Shown one piece after another: positions 40,074-49,122 of a stretch of 63,210 nucleotides of DNA. Source of the stretch: CAZBNB01 sp964493245. GTDB lineage: Bacteria; Pseudomonadota; Gammaproteobacteria; Legionellales; Legionellaceae. The translations under genes and the position numbers were made by a program. Location of the stretch: assembly GCA_964493245.1 (NCBI GenBank), contig CAZBNB010000016.1, positions 1-63,210 on the forward strand. The letters run 5' to 3'. Positions within the stretch are counted from its first letter, which is position 1. Every line of letters begins with the position of its first letter. The notes under the pieces are model-generated. The model made no database searches. It was not told the DNA's origin and worked only from the letters and a program-made list of their open reading frames with translations.

Positions 40074-40099
40074 GTTATACCTTGTGTGCAAGGTATAAC
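40074..40099. terminator. Perfect 11-bp hairpin after the small secreted protein
   Basis: GTTATACCTTG and CAAGGTATAAC are exact inverted repeats around a TGTG loop, six bases after the stop at 40068. There is no T-tract, so it may protect the 3' end or attenuate rather than terminate. Confidence 0.4.
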
Positions 40100-40117
40100 T
40101 AGAAAAGGAAGAGAGTC

Positions 40118-40435
40118 ATGTTAAAAATAATAAAACACAGCTTATATGCTGCCATGATAGCGATGATGCTAACAGGATGTGGATCAACTGCTGTGCAGGA
40201 AAGTACGGGTGAGTACTTAGATAGTACGACAGTGACGACAAAAGTCAAAGCCCGCTTGTTAGACGCGTTGGGATCTAAAGCGCTGTCGATCAAAGTCAAA
40301 ACCTATAAAAATGACGTACAATTGAGTGGTTTTGTAAACTCCGATAGAATTAAAACACAAGCGGGTGTGATAGCTGATAATACGGTGGGTGTCGCCCGCG
40401 TTCAGAATGACCTCATTGTTAAAACAAGGATGTGA
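40118..40435 (+). CDS. BON-domain lipoprotein (OsmY/DolP-like)
   Basis: 105 aa. Lipoprotein signal with lipobox LTGC (Cys21). The rest is a single BON domain (about 37-105): TTVTTKVKARLL, ALSIKVKTYKNDVQLSGFV, and the conserved tail GVARVQNDLIVK. BON proteins bind phospholipid or support envelope integrity in the periplasm. It ends only 3 nt before the glyA ATG, so may share its transcript. Preceded by AAAGGAAGAG. Confidence 0.88.
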   Translation: MLKIIKHSLYAAMIAMMLTGCGSTAVQESTGEYLDSTTVTTKVKARLLDALGSKALSIKVKTYKNDVQLSGFVNSDRIKTQAGVIADNTVGVARVQNDLIVKTRM

Positions 40436-40438
40436 TGC

Positions 40439-41695
40439 ATGTTCGACTCTCAATCATTAGCAACGTTCGACCCGACTTTGTGGGCAGCTATTCAAGATGA
40501 AAATCGTCGACAAGAAGACCATATTGAGCTGATTGCTTCAGAAAACTATGTTAGTCCCAGCGTGCTACAAGCACAAGGGTCGGTGTTGACAAACAAATAC
40601 GCGGAAGGTTATCCCGGCAAGCGCTATTATGGTGGTTGTGAGTATGTTGATATTGCAGAAACATTAGCAATTGAGCGCGCTAAACAATTGTTTGGTGCTG
40701 ACTATGTGAATGTACAGCCTCATTCAGGCTCGCAGGCCAATGCCGCCGCAATGATGGCAATGCTTAATCCTGGCGATTTATTTTTGGGATTGGCTTTGCC
40801 ACATGGTGGTCATTTAACGCACGGCTCTCCGGTGAATTTTTCTGGAAAAATGTATCGTGCGATGAGCTATGGGGTAACCGCAGAAACCGGCCTAGTCGAT
40901 TATGATGCATTAGAAATATTAGCAAAAGAGCACAAGCCTCGTTTGATTATCGCTGGTTTTTCAGCCTATTCACGTGATTTAGATTGGGCGCGTTTTCGCG
41001 CTATTGCCGATGAGGTCGGGGCTTATTTAATGGCAGATATCGCACATATTGCGGGTCTGATTGCCGCAGGTCTTTCACCATCACCGATGGCTTATGCCGA
41101 TGTGGTGACGACCACGACACATAAAACATTGCGTGGTCCACGTGGTGGGATGATTTTGGCAAAAGCCAATGAAGATCTGGAAAAAAAGCTCAATTCGGCA
41201 CTTTTTCCTGGATCGCAAGGTGGCCCTTTGATGCATGTGATCGCCGCCAAAGCAGTGGCATTTTTAGAGGCATTGCAACCCAGTTTTAAAGCATATCAAC
41301 AGCAGGTTTTAGACAATGCTAAAGCGATGGCAAAGGTTATGATCGAACGAGATTATCAAATTGTTTCCGGTGGCACAGACAATCATTTGATGTTGGTTGA
41401 TTTAATTAATAAATCGATTAATGGTAAAGAGGCTGATGCGGCACTGAGCCAAGCAAATATCACGGTGAATAAAAATACAGTTCCCAATGATCCACGCTCA
41501 CCGTTTGTGACCAGTGGTGTGCGCTTAGGAACGCCGGCAATCACAACGCGTGGCTTAAAAATTAAAGAGGTTGAGCATTTGTCTCATTTGGTAGCGGATG
41601 TGTTAGATCAACATCAAAATGAAAAAGAAATAGAGCGCGTGAAACAACTTGTGTTACAATTGTGCTCTGATTTTCCAGTTTATACCCACCCGTAG
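40439..41695 (+). CDS. glyA: Serine hydroxymethyltransferase
   Basis: PLP enzyme interconverting serine and glycine with tetrahydrofolate, the main source of one-carbon units. 418 aa. IELIASENYVS, YAEGYPGKRYYGGCEYVD, and the PLP-lysine motif VTTTTHKTLRGPRGG are all present. FPGSQGGPLMH and VTSGVRLGTPA complete the family. The cytosolic enzyme leads a run with nrdR and nusB, the usual gammaproteobacterial order. Confidence 0.98.
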   Translation: MFDSQSLATFDPTLWAAIQDENRRQEDHIELIASENYVSPSVLQAQGSVLTNKYAEGYPGKRYYGGCEYVDIAETLAIERAKQLFGADYVNVQPHSGSQANAAAMMAMLNPGDLFLGLALPHGGHLTHGSPVNFSGKMYRAMSYGVTAETGLVDYDALEILAKEHKPRLIIAGFSAYSRDLDWARFRAIADEVGAYLMADIAHIAGLIAAGLSPSPMAYADVVTTTTHKTLRGPRGGMILAKANEDLEKKLNSALFPGSQGGPLMHVIAAKAVAFLEALQPSFKAYQQQVLDNAKAMAKVMIERDYQIVSGGTDNHLMLVDLINKSINGKEADAALSQANITVNKNTVPNDPRSPFVTSGVRLGTPAITTRGLKIKEVEHLSHLVADVLDQHQNEKEIERVKQLVLQLCSDFPVYTHP

Positions 41696-41701
41696 GATAT
41701 T

Positions 41702-42151
41702 ATGTACTGTCCGTTCTGCCATGCTTTGGATACTAAAGTTATTGATTCACGGCTAATCGCGGATGGTGCCCAAGTTCGACGTCGTCGTGCCTGTATCGAA
41801 TGTCACGAACGTTTTACCACTTTCGAATCTGCTGAGTTGGTGATGCCCATGATTATTAAACGGGATGGGCGGCGCAAGCCTTTTTCGGTTGAAAATATGC
41901 GAGCGGGGATGCTACGGGCATTGGAAAAAAGACCTGTCGGTGCTGATGCGGTAGAAGAAGCGATTGTGCTTATCATGCAACAAATACGCCGTACAGGTGA
42001 GCGTGAAATCCACTCACGTCAAGTCGGTGAGTGGGTAATGGAGCAGTTATTTCGTTTAGATCATATCGCCTATGTGCGTTTTGCGTCAGTTTATAAACGA
42101 TTTCAGGATGTCAGTGAGTTTCAACAAGCTATTGAGCAAATGACGGAGTGA
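41702..42151 (+). CDS. nrdR: Transcriptional repressor NrdR
   Basis: 149 aa. N-terminal zinc ribbon CPFC (3-6) and CIEC (31-34) with the Arg-rich RRRRACIECHERFTTFE between DNA-contacting parts, then an ATP-cone (about 49-139) that senses ATP/dATP. It represses ribonucleotide reductase genes by binding NrdR boxes; no such gene or box was seen here. Between glyA and nusB, six bases after glyA. Confidence 0.97.
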   Translation: MYCPFCHALDTKVIDSRLIADGAQVRRRRACIECHERFTTFESAELVMPMIIKRDGRRKPFSVENMRAGMLRALEKRPVGADAVEEAIVLIMQQIRRTGEREIHSRQVGEWVMEQLFRLDHIAYVRFASVYKRFQDVSEFQQAIEQMTE

Positions 42152-42162
42152 ACAGCAATACT

Positions 42163-42612
42163 ATGAATCAAACCATTAACGGTCGAAGACGCGCAAGAAA
42201 ACTCGCTTTCCAATCTTTATATCAGTGGTTAATGTCTGGCGCAGAGCTCACTGACATTGAAGCCCAATTTCGCGCCAGCAATGCGATAGAAAAAATCGAT
42301 ATCACTTATTATTGTCGGTTGCTTTATGGCGTGCCAGCACGCTTAGAAGATCTAGAATCGGAATTGATACCTTTATTAGATAGACCCATTGTGTCTTTAA
42401 CACCCGTTGAGCTGACTATTTTACGCGTGTGTGCGTTCGAATTAATGGAGTGTTTAGAAACGCCTTATCGTGTGGTATTAGATGAGTCGGTATCGTTAGC
42501 TCGCATGTTTGGCTCACAAGATGGGCACCGTTATGTTAATGGTGTGTTGCATAATTTAGCTCAAAAAGTACGTCAAGCTGAGGTGAATCGTGGAAAAAAT
42601 CACACCCATTGA
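42163..42612 (+). CDS. nusB: Transcription antitermination factor NusB
   Basis: 149 aa all-helical RNA-binding protein that joins NusE (S10) on boxA in rRNA antitermination. RRRARKLAFQSLYQWLMSG near the N-terminus, YRVVLDESVSLARMFG and YVNGVLHNLA near the end are signatures. ATG at 42163 is chosen; a GTG at 42148 overlapping the nrdR stop would add five residues. Its 3' end overlaps the pgpA start by 23 nt. Confidence 0.95.
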   Translation: MNQTINGRRRARKLAFQSLYQWLMSGAELTDIEAQFRASNAIEKIDITYYCRLLYGVPARLEDLESELIPLLDRPIVSLTPVELTILRVCAFELMECLETPYRVVLDESVSLARMFGSQDGHRYVNGVLHNLAQKVRQAEVNRGKNHTH

Positions 42613-43192
42613 GTCAGACCAAACAACGCATACATCACAAGATACATCAGTCGATCCTTCTTTATCTTCCAGCAAAAAGTGGATGGTGGTTTCTGAGCCG
42701 TTGGCAGCCGATTTATCAGCACATTTGGATAAAGTTTGGCGAGATCCTGTTTATTTTTTAGCATTTGGTTTCGGGACTGGTTTAATTAAAAAAGCCCCCG
42801 GAACATGGGGTACATTGGCCGGTGTCTTGGTCTATTTATTGGCTGCTAAATGTTCATCGACGATGTACTTGTTATTCACCTTGTCTGCGTTGATCGCCGG
42901 GATTTTTTGGTGTGATAAAGTGTCGCGTGACATGCGAGTGCATGATTACCCTGGTATTGTCTGGGATGAAGTGGTCGGTTATTTGTTGACGATGTACGCT
43001 GCTCCTTTCAATATAGCCTGGATAATAGTCGGTTTTATTTTATTTCGCCTATTTGATATATGGAAGCCCGAGCCCATTGGTTGGTTTGATCAACGTGTGA
43101 AGGGTGGTTTTGGTATCATGCTGGATGACGTGATTGCAGCGATTCCCGCATGGTTTATTTTACATGTCTTGATATGGATATTTGAGTCATGA
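42590..43192 (+). CDS. pgpA: Phosphatidylglycerophosphatase A
   Basis: Membrane phosphatase converting phosphatidylglycerol phosphate to phosphatidylglycerol. 200 aa from GTG at 42590, preceded by GAGG six bases upstream. The PgpA core starts near residue 45: GFGTGLIKKAPGTWGTL, then DYPGIVWDEVVGYLLT with acidic metal-site residues, RLFDIWKP and GGFGIMLDDVIA. Four hydrophobic helices. The first ~40 residues (Ser/Thr/Asp-rich) extend beyond the usual 160-170 aa length; an ATG at Met32 would give a standard-sized protein. Overlaps nusB and the next gene. Confidence 0.93.
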   Translation: MEKITPIESDQTTHTSQDTSVDPSLSSSKKWMVVSEPLAADLSAHLDKVWRDPVYFLAFGFGTGLIKKAPGTWGTLAGVLVYLLAAKCSSTMYLLFTLSALIAGIFWCDKVSRDMRVHDYPGIVWDEVVGYLLTMYAAPFNIAWIIVGFILFRLFDIWKPEPIGWFDQRVKGGFGIMLDDVIAAIPAWFILHVLIWIFES

Positions 43193-44262
43193 ATGCGAAT
43201 CACAAAGAGTTTATTAGTATTGGGTTAACGATTGCGATTGTTGCCTTGTCGTTGTTCATTATCCATCGTTTTATTCCTTCATTGGTGTGGGCTTCTATCA
43301 TTTCCATTTCCACTTATCCACTTTATCGGCGCTGGCGGCGTTTATTTGGTTCTTGGCATAATTTGTCGGCTTTTTTATTTACTTTGATTTTGATGTTTAT
43401 TGTTTTATTGCCGTTAAGCTGGTTAGTGTCGGTGTTGGTGCGAGAGTTTCAAATCTTTTTAGCTTACCTGCATCATATCAATCGCTCAGGAGGAGAAGCG
43501 CCGACTTTTCTGCAAGAGCTGCCGGTTATTGGCAACGATTTGATTCAATATTGGAATGAACATATTGGCAAACCAGGTCATGTGCGCTCTTTTTTTTCCA
43601 ATTTTCATTTATCCGTTGCACCCACAGCCAGCTATTATATTAAATCAGTTGGAGGTAGTTTATTACATCGCGGTGTACAAGTTGGTTTTGCGATTTTGAG
43701 TTTGTTTTTTTTCTATCGTGATGGTGACAGTTTATTTATACAAATTAACCACATTGGGCGTTATTGTTTAGGCGATCGCTGGTATCGTTATGCAGATAAA
43801 TTACCGGCAGCGTTGCGTGCTACAGTGAATGGTACGATTGCGGTGGGTGCTGGTGTTGGTGTCTTGATGGGTATTTGTTATGGTCTCATCGATGTGCCCG
43901 CACCCACCTTAATGGGATTTTTTACAGCCTTTGCTGCCATGATTCCTTTTGTGGTACCCATTGTTTTTGGAATAGTTGCCCTCATATTAATGATCAATGG
44001 CGGCATGATTGCTGCTTTGATAGTGGTGATTTGGGGAACCATCGTGATGTTTGTTGCCGATCACTTCATCAAGCCGGCTCTCATCGGAGGCGCCATTCAG
44101 TTACCTTTTTTAGCCGTTTTGTTTGGTATTTTAGGTGGAATTGAAACGTTAGGATTCTTAGGATTGTTTGTTGGCCCCATGATTATGGTGTTTTTTGTGA
44201 CACTATGGTACGAGTCGCAGGGCATAGAGCATGGTAAAAACCAACAACATTTCCCACTGTAA
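43189..44262 (+). CDS. AI-2E family transporter
   Basis: 357 aa inner-membrane protein of the AI-2E exporter-like (PerM/YdiK/TqsA) superfamily. Seven to eight helices in the family arrangement: paired N-terminal helices (10-45 and 55-90), a polar segment (about 95-160), then the C-terminal bundle with GVLMGICYGLIDVPAPTLMGFFTAFAAMIPFVVP and the final stretch GLFVGPMIMVFFVTLW. Members export signals or ions; the substrate is not readable. Start overlaps the pgpA stop by four bases (ATGA). Confidence 0.9.
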   Translation: MNANHKEFISIGLTIAIVALSLFIIHRFIPSLVWASIISISTYPLYRRWRRLFGSWHNLSAFLFTLILMFIVLLPLSWLVSVLVREFQIFLAYLHHINRSGGEAPTFLQELPVIGNDLIQYWNEHIGKPGHVRSFFSNFHLSVAPTASYYIKSVGGSLLHRGVQVGFAILSLFFFYRDGDSLFIQINHIGRYCLGDRWYRYADKLPAALRATVNGTIAVGAGVGVLMGICYGLIDVPAPTLMGFFTAFAAMIPFVVPIVFGIVALILMINGGMIAALIVVIWGTIVMFVADHFIKPALIGGAIQLPFLAVLFGILGGIETLGFLGLFVGPMIMVFFVTLWYESQGIEHGKNQQHFPL

Positions 44263-44281
44263 GATTCAATCGGAGAATAAT

Positions 44282-44824
44282 GTGGAACAATATCGCGGTA
44301 CGACCATTCTATCGGTACGTCGAGGTAAAAAAGTTGTGATTGGTGGAGATGGCCAGGCAACACACGGTAATACCGTGATGAAAAGTAATGTGAGAAAAGT
44401 CAGACGCTTGTATAAAGACAAAGTGATTGCTGGCTTTGCAGGAGGCACTGCAGATGCATTTACCTTGTTTGAGCGTTTTGAAAGTAAATTAGAAGCACAT
44501 CAAGGCAATCTAGTGCGTGCTGCGGTTGAATTAGCTAAAGATTGGCGTACAGATCGCATGTTAAGGCGCTTAGAAGCGTTACTGGTGGTTGCTGATAAAC
44601 ATGCCTCACTGATTATTACTGGAAATGGCGATGTCATTGAGCCTGAAAATAATTTGATGGCTATTGGCTCCGGTGGCCCTTATGCGCAGGCGGCAGCGCG
44701 TGCTTTGCTTGAAAATACAAAATTAAGCGCGGAAGACATTGTGCGTAAAAGTTTAAATATTGCCGGTGATTTGTGTATTTACACCAATCACAATTTGACT
44801 ATAGAAGAGTTGGATAGCGAATGA
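44282..44824 (+). CDS. hslV: ATP-dependent protease subunit HslV
   Basis: 180 aa proteasome-like peptidase. GTG at 44282 with GGAG seven bases upstream gives MEQYRG-TTILSVRR. Removal of the six-residue leader would expose Thr7 as the catalytic N-terminus. GGDGQATHGNTVMK, KVIAGFAGGTADAFTLFERFE and SGGPYAQAAARALL are HslV signatures. The frame is open to 44231, inside the AI-2E gene, but that start lacks support. Overlaps hslU by four bases. HslVU degrades unfolded and regulatory proteins in the cytosol. Confidence 0.97.
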   Translation: MEQYRGTTILSVRRGKKVVIGGDGQATHGNTVMKSNVRKVRRLYKDKVIAGFAGGTADAFTLFERFESKLEAHQGNLVRAAVELAKDWRTDRMLRRLEALLVVADKHASLIITGNGDVIEPENNLMAIGSGGPYAQAAARALLENTKLSAEDIVRKSLNIAGDLCIYTNHNLTIEELDSE

Positions 44825-46149
44825 ACCGATTAGAAAACATTATGACTCCCAGAGAAATCGTTGAGGAGCTAGATAAACATATTATTGGACAAGATGATGC
44901 GAAACGCGCTGTTGCGATTGCACTCCGCAATCGTTGGCGACGTATGCAAATCACCGAAGTTGATTTGCGTAATGAAATCATGCCCAAAAATATTTTGATG
45001 ATAGGACCAACAGGGGTTGGTAAAACAGAAATTTCTAGACGTTTAGCGAAATTAGTTGATGCGCCATTCATCAAAGTTGAAGCCACAAAATTTACAGAAA
45101 TTGGTTATGTCGGTCGTGATGTGGATTCGATCATCCGTGATTTAACCGATATTGCTATTAAGCAAGAGCGCGAGCTGGCCATGAAAAAGGTTCAGCATCT
45201 TGCTGAAGAAGCTGCTGAAGATCGTATCTTAGATATTTTATTGCCACCGGTCCGTGGCGTAGAAAAGGAAAAAGATACCTCAACACGCCAATTGTTTCGA
45301 AAACAATTACGTGAAGGGCAGTTGGATGAACAAGAAATTGAAATAGATGTGCCTGTGACACCTGTCGGCGTGGAAATTATGGCGCCACCGGGTATGGAAG
45401 AAATGACCAATCAGCTGCAATCGATGTTTCAGCAAATTGGCTCGAATAAAACCAAAACACGCAAAATGAGCATTAAAAAAGCAATGAAAATTTTGTGTGA
45501 AGAAGAAGCGTCTAAGCTTGTTAATGAAGAAGAAATCAAAATTCATGCGATTGAAAGCATTGAGCAAAATGGTATCGTCTTTATTGATGAAATTGATAAA
45601 GTGGCAAAGCGCGCCGATCATGGTGCCGACGTATCACGAGAAGGGGTGCAACGTGACTTGCTACCACTACTGGAAGGTTCAACCATTTCAACCAAATACG
45701 GTATGATTAAAACCGATCATATTTTATTTATTGCTTCAGGTGCGTTTCAAGTTGCTAAACCATCTGATTTAATTGCTGAATTACAAGGGCGTTTGCCGAT
45801 TCGTGTTGAATTGAGTGCGCTCAGTGTAGAAGATTTCATTCGTATTTTAACAGAACCGTTTGCTTCGTTGACTGAGCAATACACTGCATTGATGGCGACA
45901 GAAGGTTTACAACTGTCGTTTCATGAGTCAGGTATTCGACGTATTGCTGAAGTTGCTTGGCAGGTGAATGAGCGCACCGAAAATATTGGTGCACGTCGCT
46001 TATATACCGTGATGGAAAGATTATTAGAAGTAGTGTCGTTTGAAGCAACTGATCGTTCTGGTGAAAAAGTGGTTGTTAATAAAGCGTATGTAAATGAGCA
46101 TTTGGGTAAACTGATTCAGGATGAGGATTTGACCCGTTATATTCTGTAA
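44821..46149 (+). CDS. hslU: ATP-dependent protease ATPase subunit HslU
   Basis: 442 aa AAA+ unfoldase forming the hexameric cap on HslV. TPREIVEELDKHIIGQDDAKRAVAIALRNRWRR-type N-terminus, pore loop GYVGRDV, Walker A GPTGVGKTE, the I-domain (about 110-240), Walker B GIVFIDEIDKVA and sensor-2 GARRLYTVMERLLE. It ends DLTRYIL, the typical C-terminal tail that docks into HslV. Last gene of the glyA-to-hslU run. Confidence 0.98.
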   Translation: MNRLENIMTPREIVEELDKHIIGQDDAKRAVAIALRNRWRRMQITEVDLRNEIMPKNILMIGPTGVGKTEISRRLAKLVDAPFIKVEATKFTEIGYVGRDVDSIIRDLTDIAIKQERELAMKKVQHLAEEAAEDRILDILLPPVRGVEKEKDTSTRQLFRKQLREGQLDEQEIEIDVPVTPVGVEIMAPPGMEEMTNQLQSMFQQIGSNKTKTRKMSIKKAMKILCEEEASKLVNEEEIKIHAIESIEQNGIVFIDEIDKVAKRADHGADVSREGVQRDLLPLLEGSTISTKYGMIKTDHILFIASGAFQVAKPSDLIAELQGRLPIRVELSALSVEDFIRILTEPFASLTEQYTALMATEGLQLSFHESGIRRIAEVAWQVNERTENIGARRLYTVMERLLEVVSFEATDRSGEKVVVNKAYVNEHLGKLIQDEDLTRYIL

Positions 46150-46197
46150 TGTCATTGATCGTTTCCCGAGCACAAAGTAATCGCTTATGAGCAGTTA

Positions 46198-46312
46198 CTA
46201 GTTTCCTTTGTAGAGTTGATTGGCTAAATTGCGTGCATATGTCGCGATACCAGTGCCTTGTGATGATGCAATATTTAGACCATCGATACATACATGTAGC
46301 TTTTAGCTTATT
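46198..46312 (-). pseudogene. Remnant of a glycosyltransferase N-terminus
   Basis: Between stops at 46313-46315 and 46198-46200 the minus strand encodes about 34 residues, KLHVCIDGLNIASSQGTGIA followed by TYARNLANQLYKGN. ICIDGxNxAxxxGTGIATYxRNL is the usual first strand and loop of GT4-type family-1 glycosyltransferases. Nothing else of the gene remains between hslU and the secreted paralogues, so this is a decayed fragment. Confidence 0.55.
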
Positions 46313-46395
46313 AACTCTCCTTAGCACGAGTACAATGTTTTATTGCCTTTGAACGCAGCCTAAGCGTCATAGGACAGAAGTGGTGAAACGTTGTG

Positions 46396-47088
46396 TTAGA
46401 CATATGGCTGAAATGATTCACTTTGCGCTGTAGCTGTTGTGCATGTCAGTGTTTTATCATTGCATACAACCGGACCCAAACAAGCACTGAGAACACCCAG
46501 CGTGTTAGGATCAATCAAAGCATATTTGTAATGGAATGCGTTTGAATTGCCAGCTGCACCGAACGGAGCAGCACTGGCTGGTGGGTTAGTGCCGTTTGTG
46601 AAAGTAGAGCCAGTATAGCTTGAGTTCAGTGACATTACATTGATACTGATACACCATCCAGTTATATTCGGATCATCACCAGGCCAAGAACAGCCGGGCA
46701 ATGCACAGGGTGATACAACGTTACTTGTAATGAATGTAATGCCATTATAAATCATATTATAAAGATAATTTTGTCCAATCGGAGTTGCCTGATTGACCTT
46801 AAAGCTCAGTGGTGATACAACAACCCCGCCGACATTATCTCCGCCAATAATTGAACCAGAGCACGCAGAACAATCGTTAACGTCGTAACTGGAAATATAT
46901 AATCCAGATACCAAAATTGACTGACTTGTTTGATTGATGATACTGATATTAGAAACGGCATTGTTTTGTACATCACGTAGGGTCATAAAGGCATATGTGT
47001 CTGGATCGACATTTTTTTGTGCATACGCGTTTGCCAATAGAGATACGCTACAAAGCCAATAAAGCAAATAATGTTTCATCTTGATCAT
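46396..47088 (-). CDS. Secreted Cys-containing protein, paralogue B
   Basis: 230 aa. Signal peptide 1-23 (cleaved after AYA). Shares with the adjacent gene a core YLYNMIYNGITFI, SPCALPGCSWPGDD, WCISI and the tail CNDKTLTCTTATAQSESF, so the two are tandem paralogues. Eight or so Cys suggest disulfides. Family name not known to me. NISIINQTSQSILVSGLYIS is a beta-strand-like opening. A periplasmic, surface or secreted location is implied. It follows its paralogue after a 9-nt gap. Confidence 0.75.
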   Translation of the reverse strand: MIKMKHYLLYWLCSVSLLANAYAQKNVDPDTYAFMTLRDVQNNAVSNISIINQTSQSILVSGLYISSYDVNDCSACSGSIIGGDNVGGVVVSPLSFKVNQATPIGQNYLYNMIYNGITFITSNVVSPCALPGCSWPGDDPNITGWCISINVMSLNSSYTGSTFTNGTNPPASAAPFGAAGNSNAFHYKYALIDPNTLGVLSACLGPVVCNDKTLTCTTATAQSESFQPYV

Positions 47089-47097
47089 GAGGATATC

Positions 47098-47727
47098 CTA
47101 AGAAAATGACTGGGTTTGTAAGGTTGTGACTGCGCAAGTCAGTGTATTATCGTTACAAGAAATCGGGCCAATATAAGCGTAATTTTTTGTCAAACTGTAA
47201 TCATAAATTCCTACATCCGATACTTCCTCTGTGGATGGTGGCACATTAGCTGTATAACCGGTTGAAACGGCGACCGGTGCCAGCGCGCCTAAATAAATGC
47301 ACCAATTGTAAATTGTACTGTCATTTCCCCAGGTACAGCCTGGAAGTTCGCACGGAGATGTTGCGGTCGTTATTGCATGATAAATTGCACCGTAAATCAT
47401 ATTGTACAGATAGTTGCTGCCAATAACGGCACTTTTACCAGATGCAATGGTGGTTGGAGTTACAAACGAACCTGATGGTAGATTTTCTGCTGCGAGGTAG
47501 ATTTCATGTGCATGTTCACAGGACTCACCCGGTGCAACATAAGCAAATTGGCGTACATAAAGACCGTATACAGTGACAGAAGCGTTTTGGTTGTTTTGTA
47601 GATTGATATTTGATTTGTACTGAGCACGTAAAAAATCTCGAGGTGTTGCAAATTCTGATGAAACTGTTTGTGCATAGGCTGATGCCACTAAGAATGGTGT
47701 CAGCGTTAAGAGTATAAATTTTTTCAT
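47098..47727 (-). CDS. Secreted Cys-containing protein, paralogue A
   Basis: 209 aa, signal peptide 1-19 (LTLTPFLVASAYA). Same layout as the downstream gene: NINLQNNQNASVTVYGLYV opening, YLYNMIYGAIYHA, SPCELPGCTWGND, WCIYLG and tail CNDNTLTCAVTTLQTQSF. First gene of the pair, divergent from the beta-barrel protein gene with a 72-nt gap that must hold both promoters. The Cys spacing is conserved between paralogues, which supports a common disulfide-bonded fold. Confidence 0.75.
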   Translation of the reverse strand: MKKFILLTLTPFLVASAYAQTVSSEFATPRDFLRAQYKSNINLQNNQNASVTVYGLYVRQFAYVAPGESCEHAHEIYLAAENLPSGSFVTPTTIASGKSAVIGSNYLYNMIYGAIYHAITTATSPCELPGCTWGNDSTIYNWCIYLGALAPVAVSTGYTANVPPSTEEVSDVGIYDYSLTKNYAYIGPISCNDNTLTCAVTTLQTQSFS

Positions 47728-47799
47728 GATAGCATCCTGTTATCACTTATTTTCTCATGATACTATACTTTGCGTGGATAAAATAAAAGGATTTAAGGC

Positions 47800-48636
47800 A
47801 TGATGCCGAGAGCTTATTTTCAAAAAAATTTAAATTTGAGAAATGTAAGTGCATTTTTTTTGTTGAGTGCCTTTTTTGCGCCTACATTTGCTGAAACACC
47901 TTTGTGGCAAGGACCTTATATGGGTGTTTATGTTGGCGGTGGATTTGCGAATATTCAAGCATCAACAGGGACAGGCGCTATTACCAACACTTCTTATTTT
48001 GCAACGCCCGCGAATGGTTCTGCTGTCAATGGTTCTGGTTCATGGACACAACATCCAAGTTCAGCTATCGCCGGTATTCAAGTGGGACATGATTGGGTTT
48101 TAAAACGATTTGTTTATGGCGTCGTTACTGATTATAGCGCGACGCCGCTACGATCCTCAAAAAGTCTGAATAATATCGCCTATCCGGATGTGGATACTTA
48201 TGCAATTGACACATCGGTTAATCTCAATTGGTTATTTACGTTGCGTGGTCGATTGGGCTATCAACAAAATATTATTCGCTGGCCAAGTTTCGTGTATGCG
48301 ACTGCTGGCATGGCTCTGAGTCAATTTAATGTTAGTAACCATTTTGGTGATACTTCCTCTTTCGCTGGTACTGGTAGTGGTAGTTCAGCGGGAAATCAAG
48401 TGGGATGGACCGCTGGTGGCGGAGTGGCTTTCGCGGTGTTTCCAAAGATGTCAGTCAATGTTGAGTACCTATATGTCCATTGGCCACCATTGAGAACGAC
48501 AAATACGATCTCAAATACGCAAGCGGGATTTGGTATACCCGAAGAGTCTCTCAACAGCCCTTTCTCAACAATTGGGCGAATCAGTGCAAATTTAATAAAA
48601 ATTGGATTAAATTATCGATTTGATGAGGCATCCTAA
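47800..48636 (+). CDS. Outer membrane beta-barrel protein (OMP_b-brl/Omp25-like)
   Basis: 278 aa. Signal peptide ends near residue 31 (LLSAFFAPTFA). Mature start WQGPYMGVYVGGGFA is the usual first strand of small OmpA-like barrels, strands such as YGVVTDYSA, LFTLRGRLGYQ, VGWTAGGGVAFAVF and NVEYLYVHW follow, and the last strand ends KIGLNYRF, the C-terminal aromatic signature recognised by BamA (here followed by four more residues). Rich in Gly/Ser/Thr loops that would face outside. Probably an 8-stranded barrel. Confidence 0.85.
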   Translation: MMPRAYFQKNLNLRNVSAFFLLSAFFAPTFAETPLWQGPYMGVYVGGGFANIQASTGTGAITNTSYFATPANGSAVNGSGSWTQHPSSAIAGIQVGHDWVLKRFVYGVVTDYSATPLRSSKSLNNIAYPDVDTYAIDTSVNLNWLFTLRGRLGYQQNIIRWPSFVYATAGMALSQFNVSNHFGDTSSFAGTGSGSSAGNQVGWTAGGGVAFAVFPKMSVNVEYLYVHWPPLRTTNTISNTQAGFGIPEESLNSPFSTIGRISANLIKIGLNYRFDEAS

Positions 48637-48646
48637 AAGCGATCAT

Positions 48647-49068
48647 TTATTTTTTTTGAAACTTATTTTGCTTGCCAGGAATGGAGGTGTCTTGATGAGA
48701 GCGTTTTTTATTAAATACGCCATGATTACGCAAGGGCGTTGAGTTAGAAGGTGTTGTTATTTCATTTTCATCTGCACTCAGCTCGTCTAAAAGGGCATTG
48801 AGCCCATCATCTTCAGCATTAGAATTCCCATGATTTATGTTAGATAGTGCTGAGTGAGTATCAATAGATGCTAAACGATTATTTAAAGAGTCGATTTGAT
48901 TTTTTACATAAGGTGATTATTTTTTAACAACTCTTTGATTAATTGCGTATCATCAAGTTTTTTTATCTCGTTATGTAAAGGGGAGTTTTCGTTCTTCCAC
49001 ATGGATTTAATGAGAACGATAGAACGACTTGCCAAAGCGGTTTTGAAATTAGCCATTAACTCCGGCAT
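48647..49068 (-). pseudogene. Frameshifted gene for a helical protein of unknown function
   Basis: From ATG at 49068 (AGG seven bases upstream) the frame encodes MPELMANFKTALASRSIV and on to IKELLKNNHLM, stopping at 48904-48906. Shifting one base at about 48911-48914 restores a frame PYVKNQIDSLNNRLASIDTH that continues about 87 residues to TAA at 48647-48649, ending GKQNKFQKK. A single lost base would explain it. The joined protein (about 139 aa) is helical and charged with an acidic mid-section. Not recognised. An IS remnant lies just upstream of its start. Confidence 0.6.
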
Positions 49069-49122
49069 GGTAACTACCTGGGGGGTTACAGTTACTCGCG
49101 ACAGAATTGCTTCATCAATTGG

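Noticed and set aside
44231..44281. Upstream ATG for hslV inside the AI-2E gene
   Set aside because: GTG at 44282 has a ribosome site and puts the catalytic Thr near the N-terminus.
48904..48920. Programmed ribosomal frameshift in the split gene
   Set aside because: No slippery heptamer or downstream structure at the joint; a simple one-base loss is simpler.
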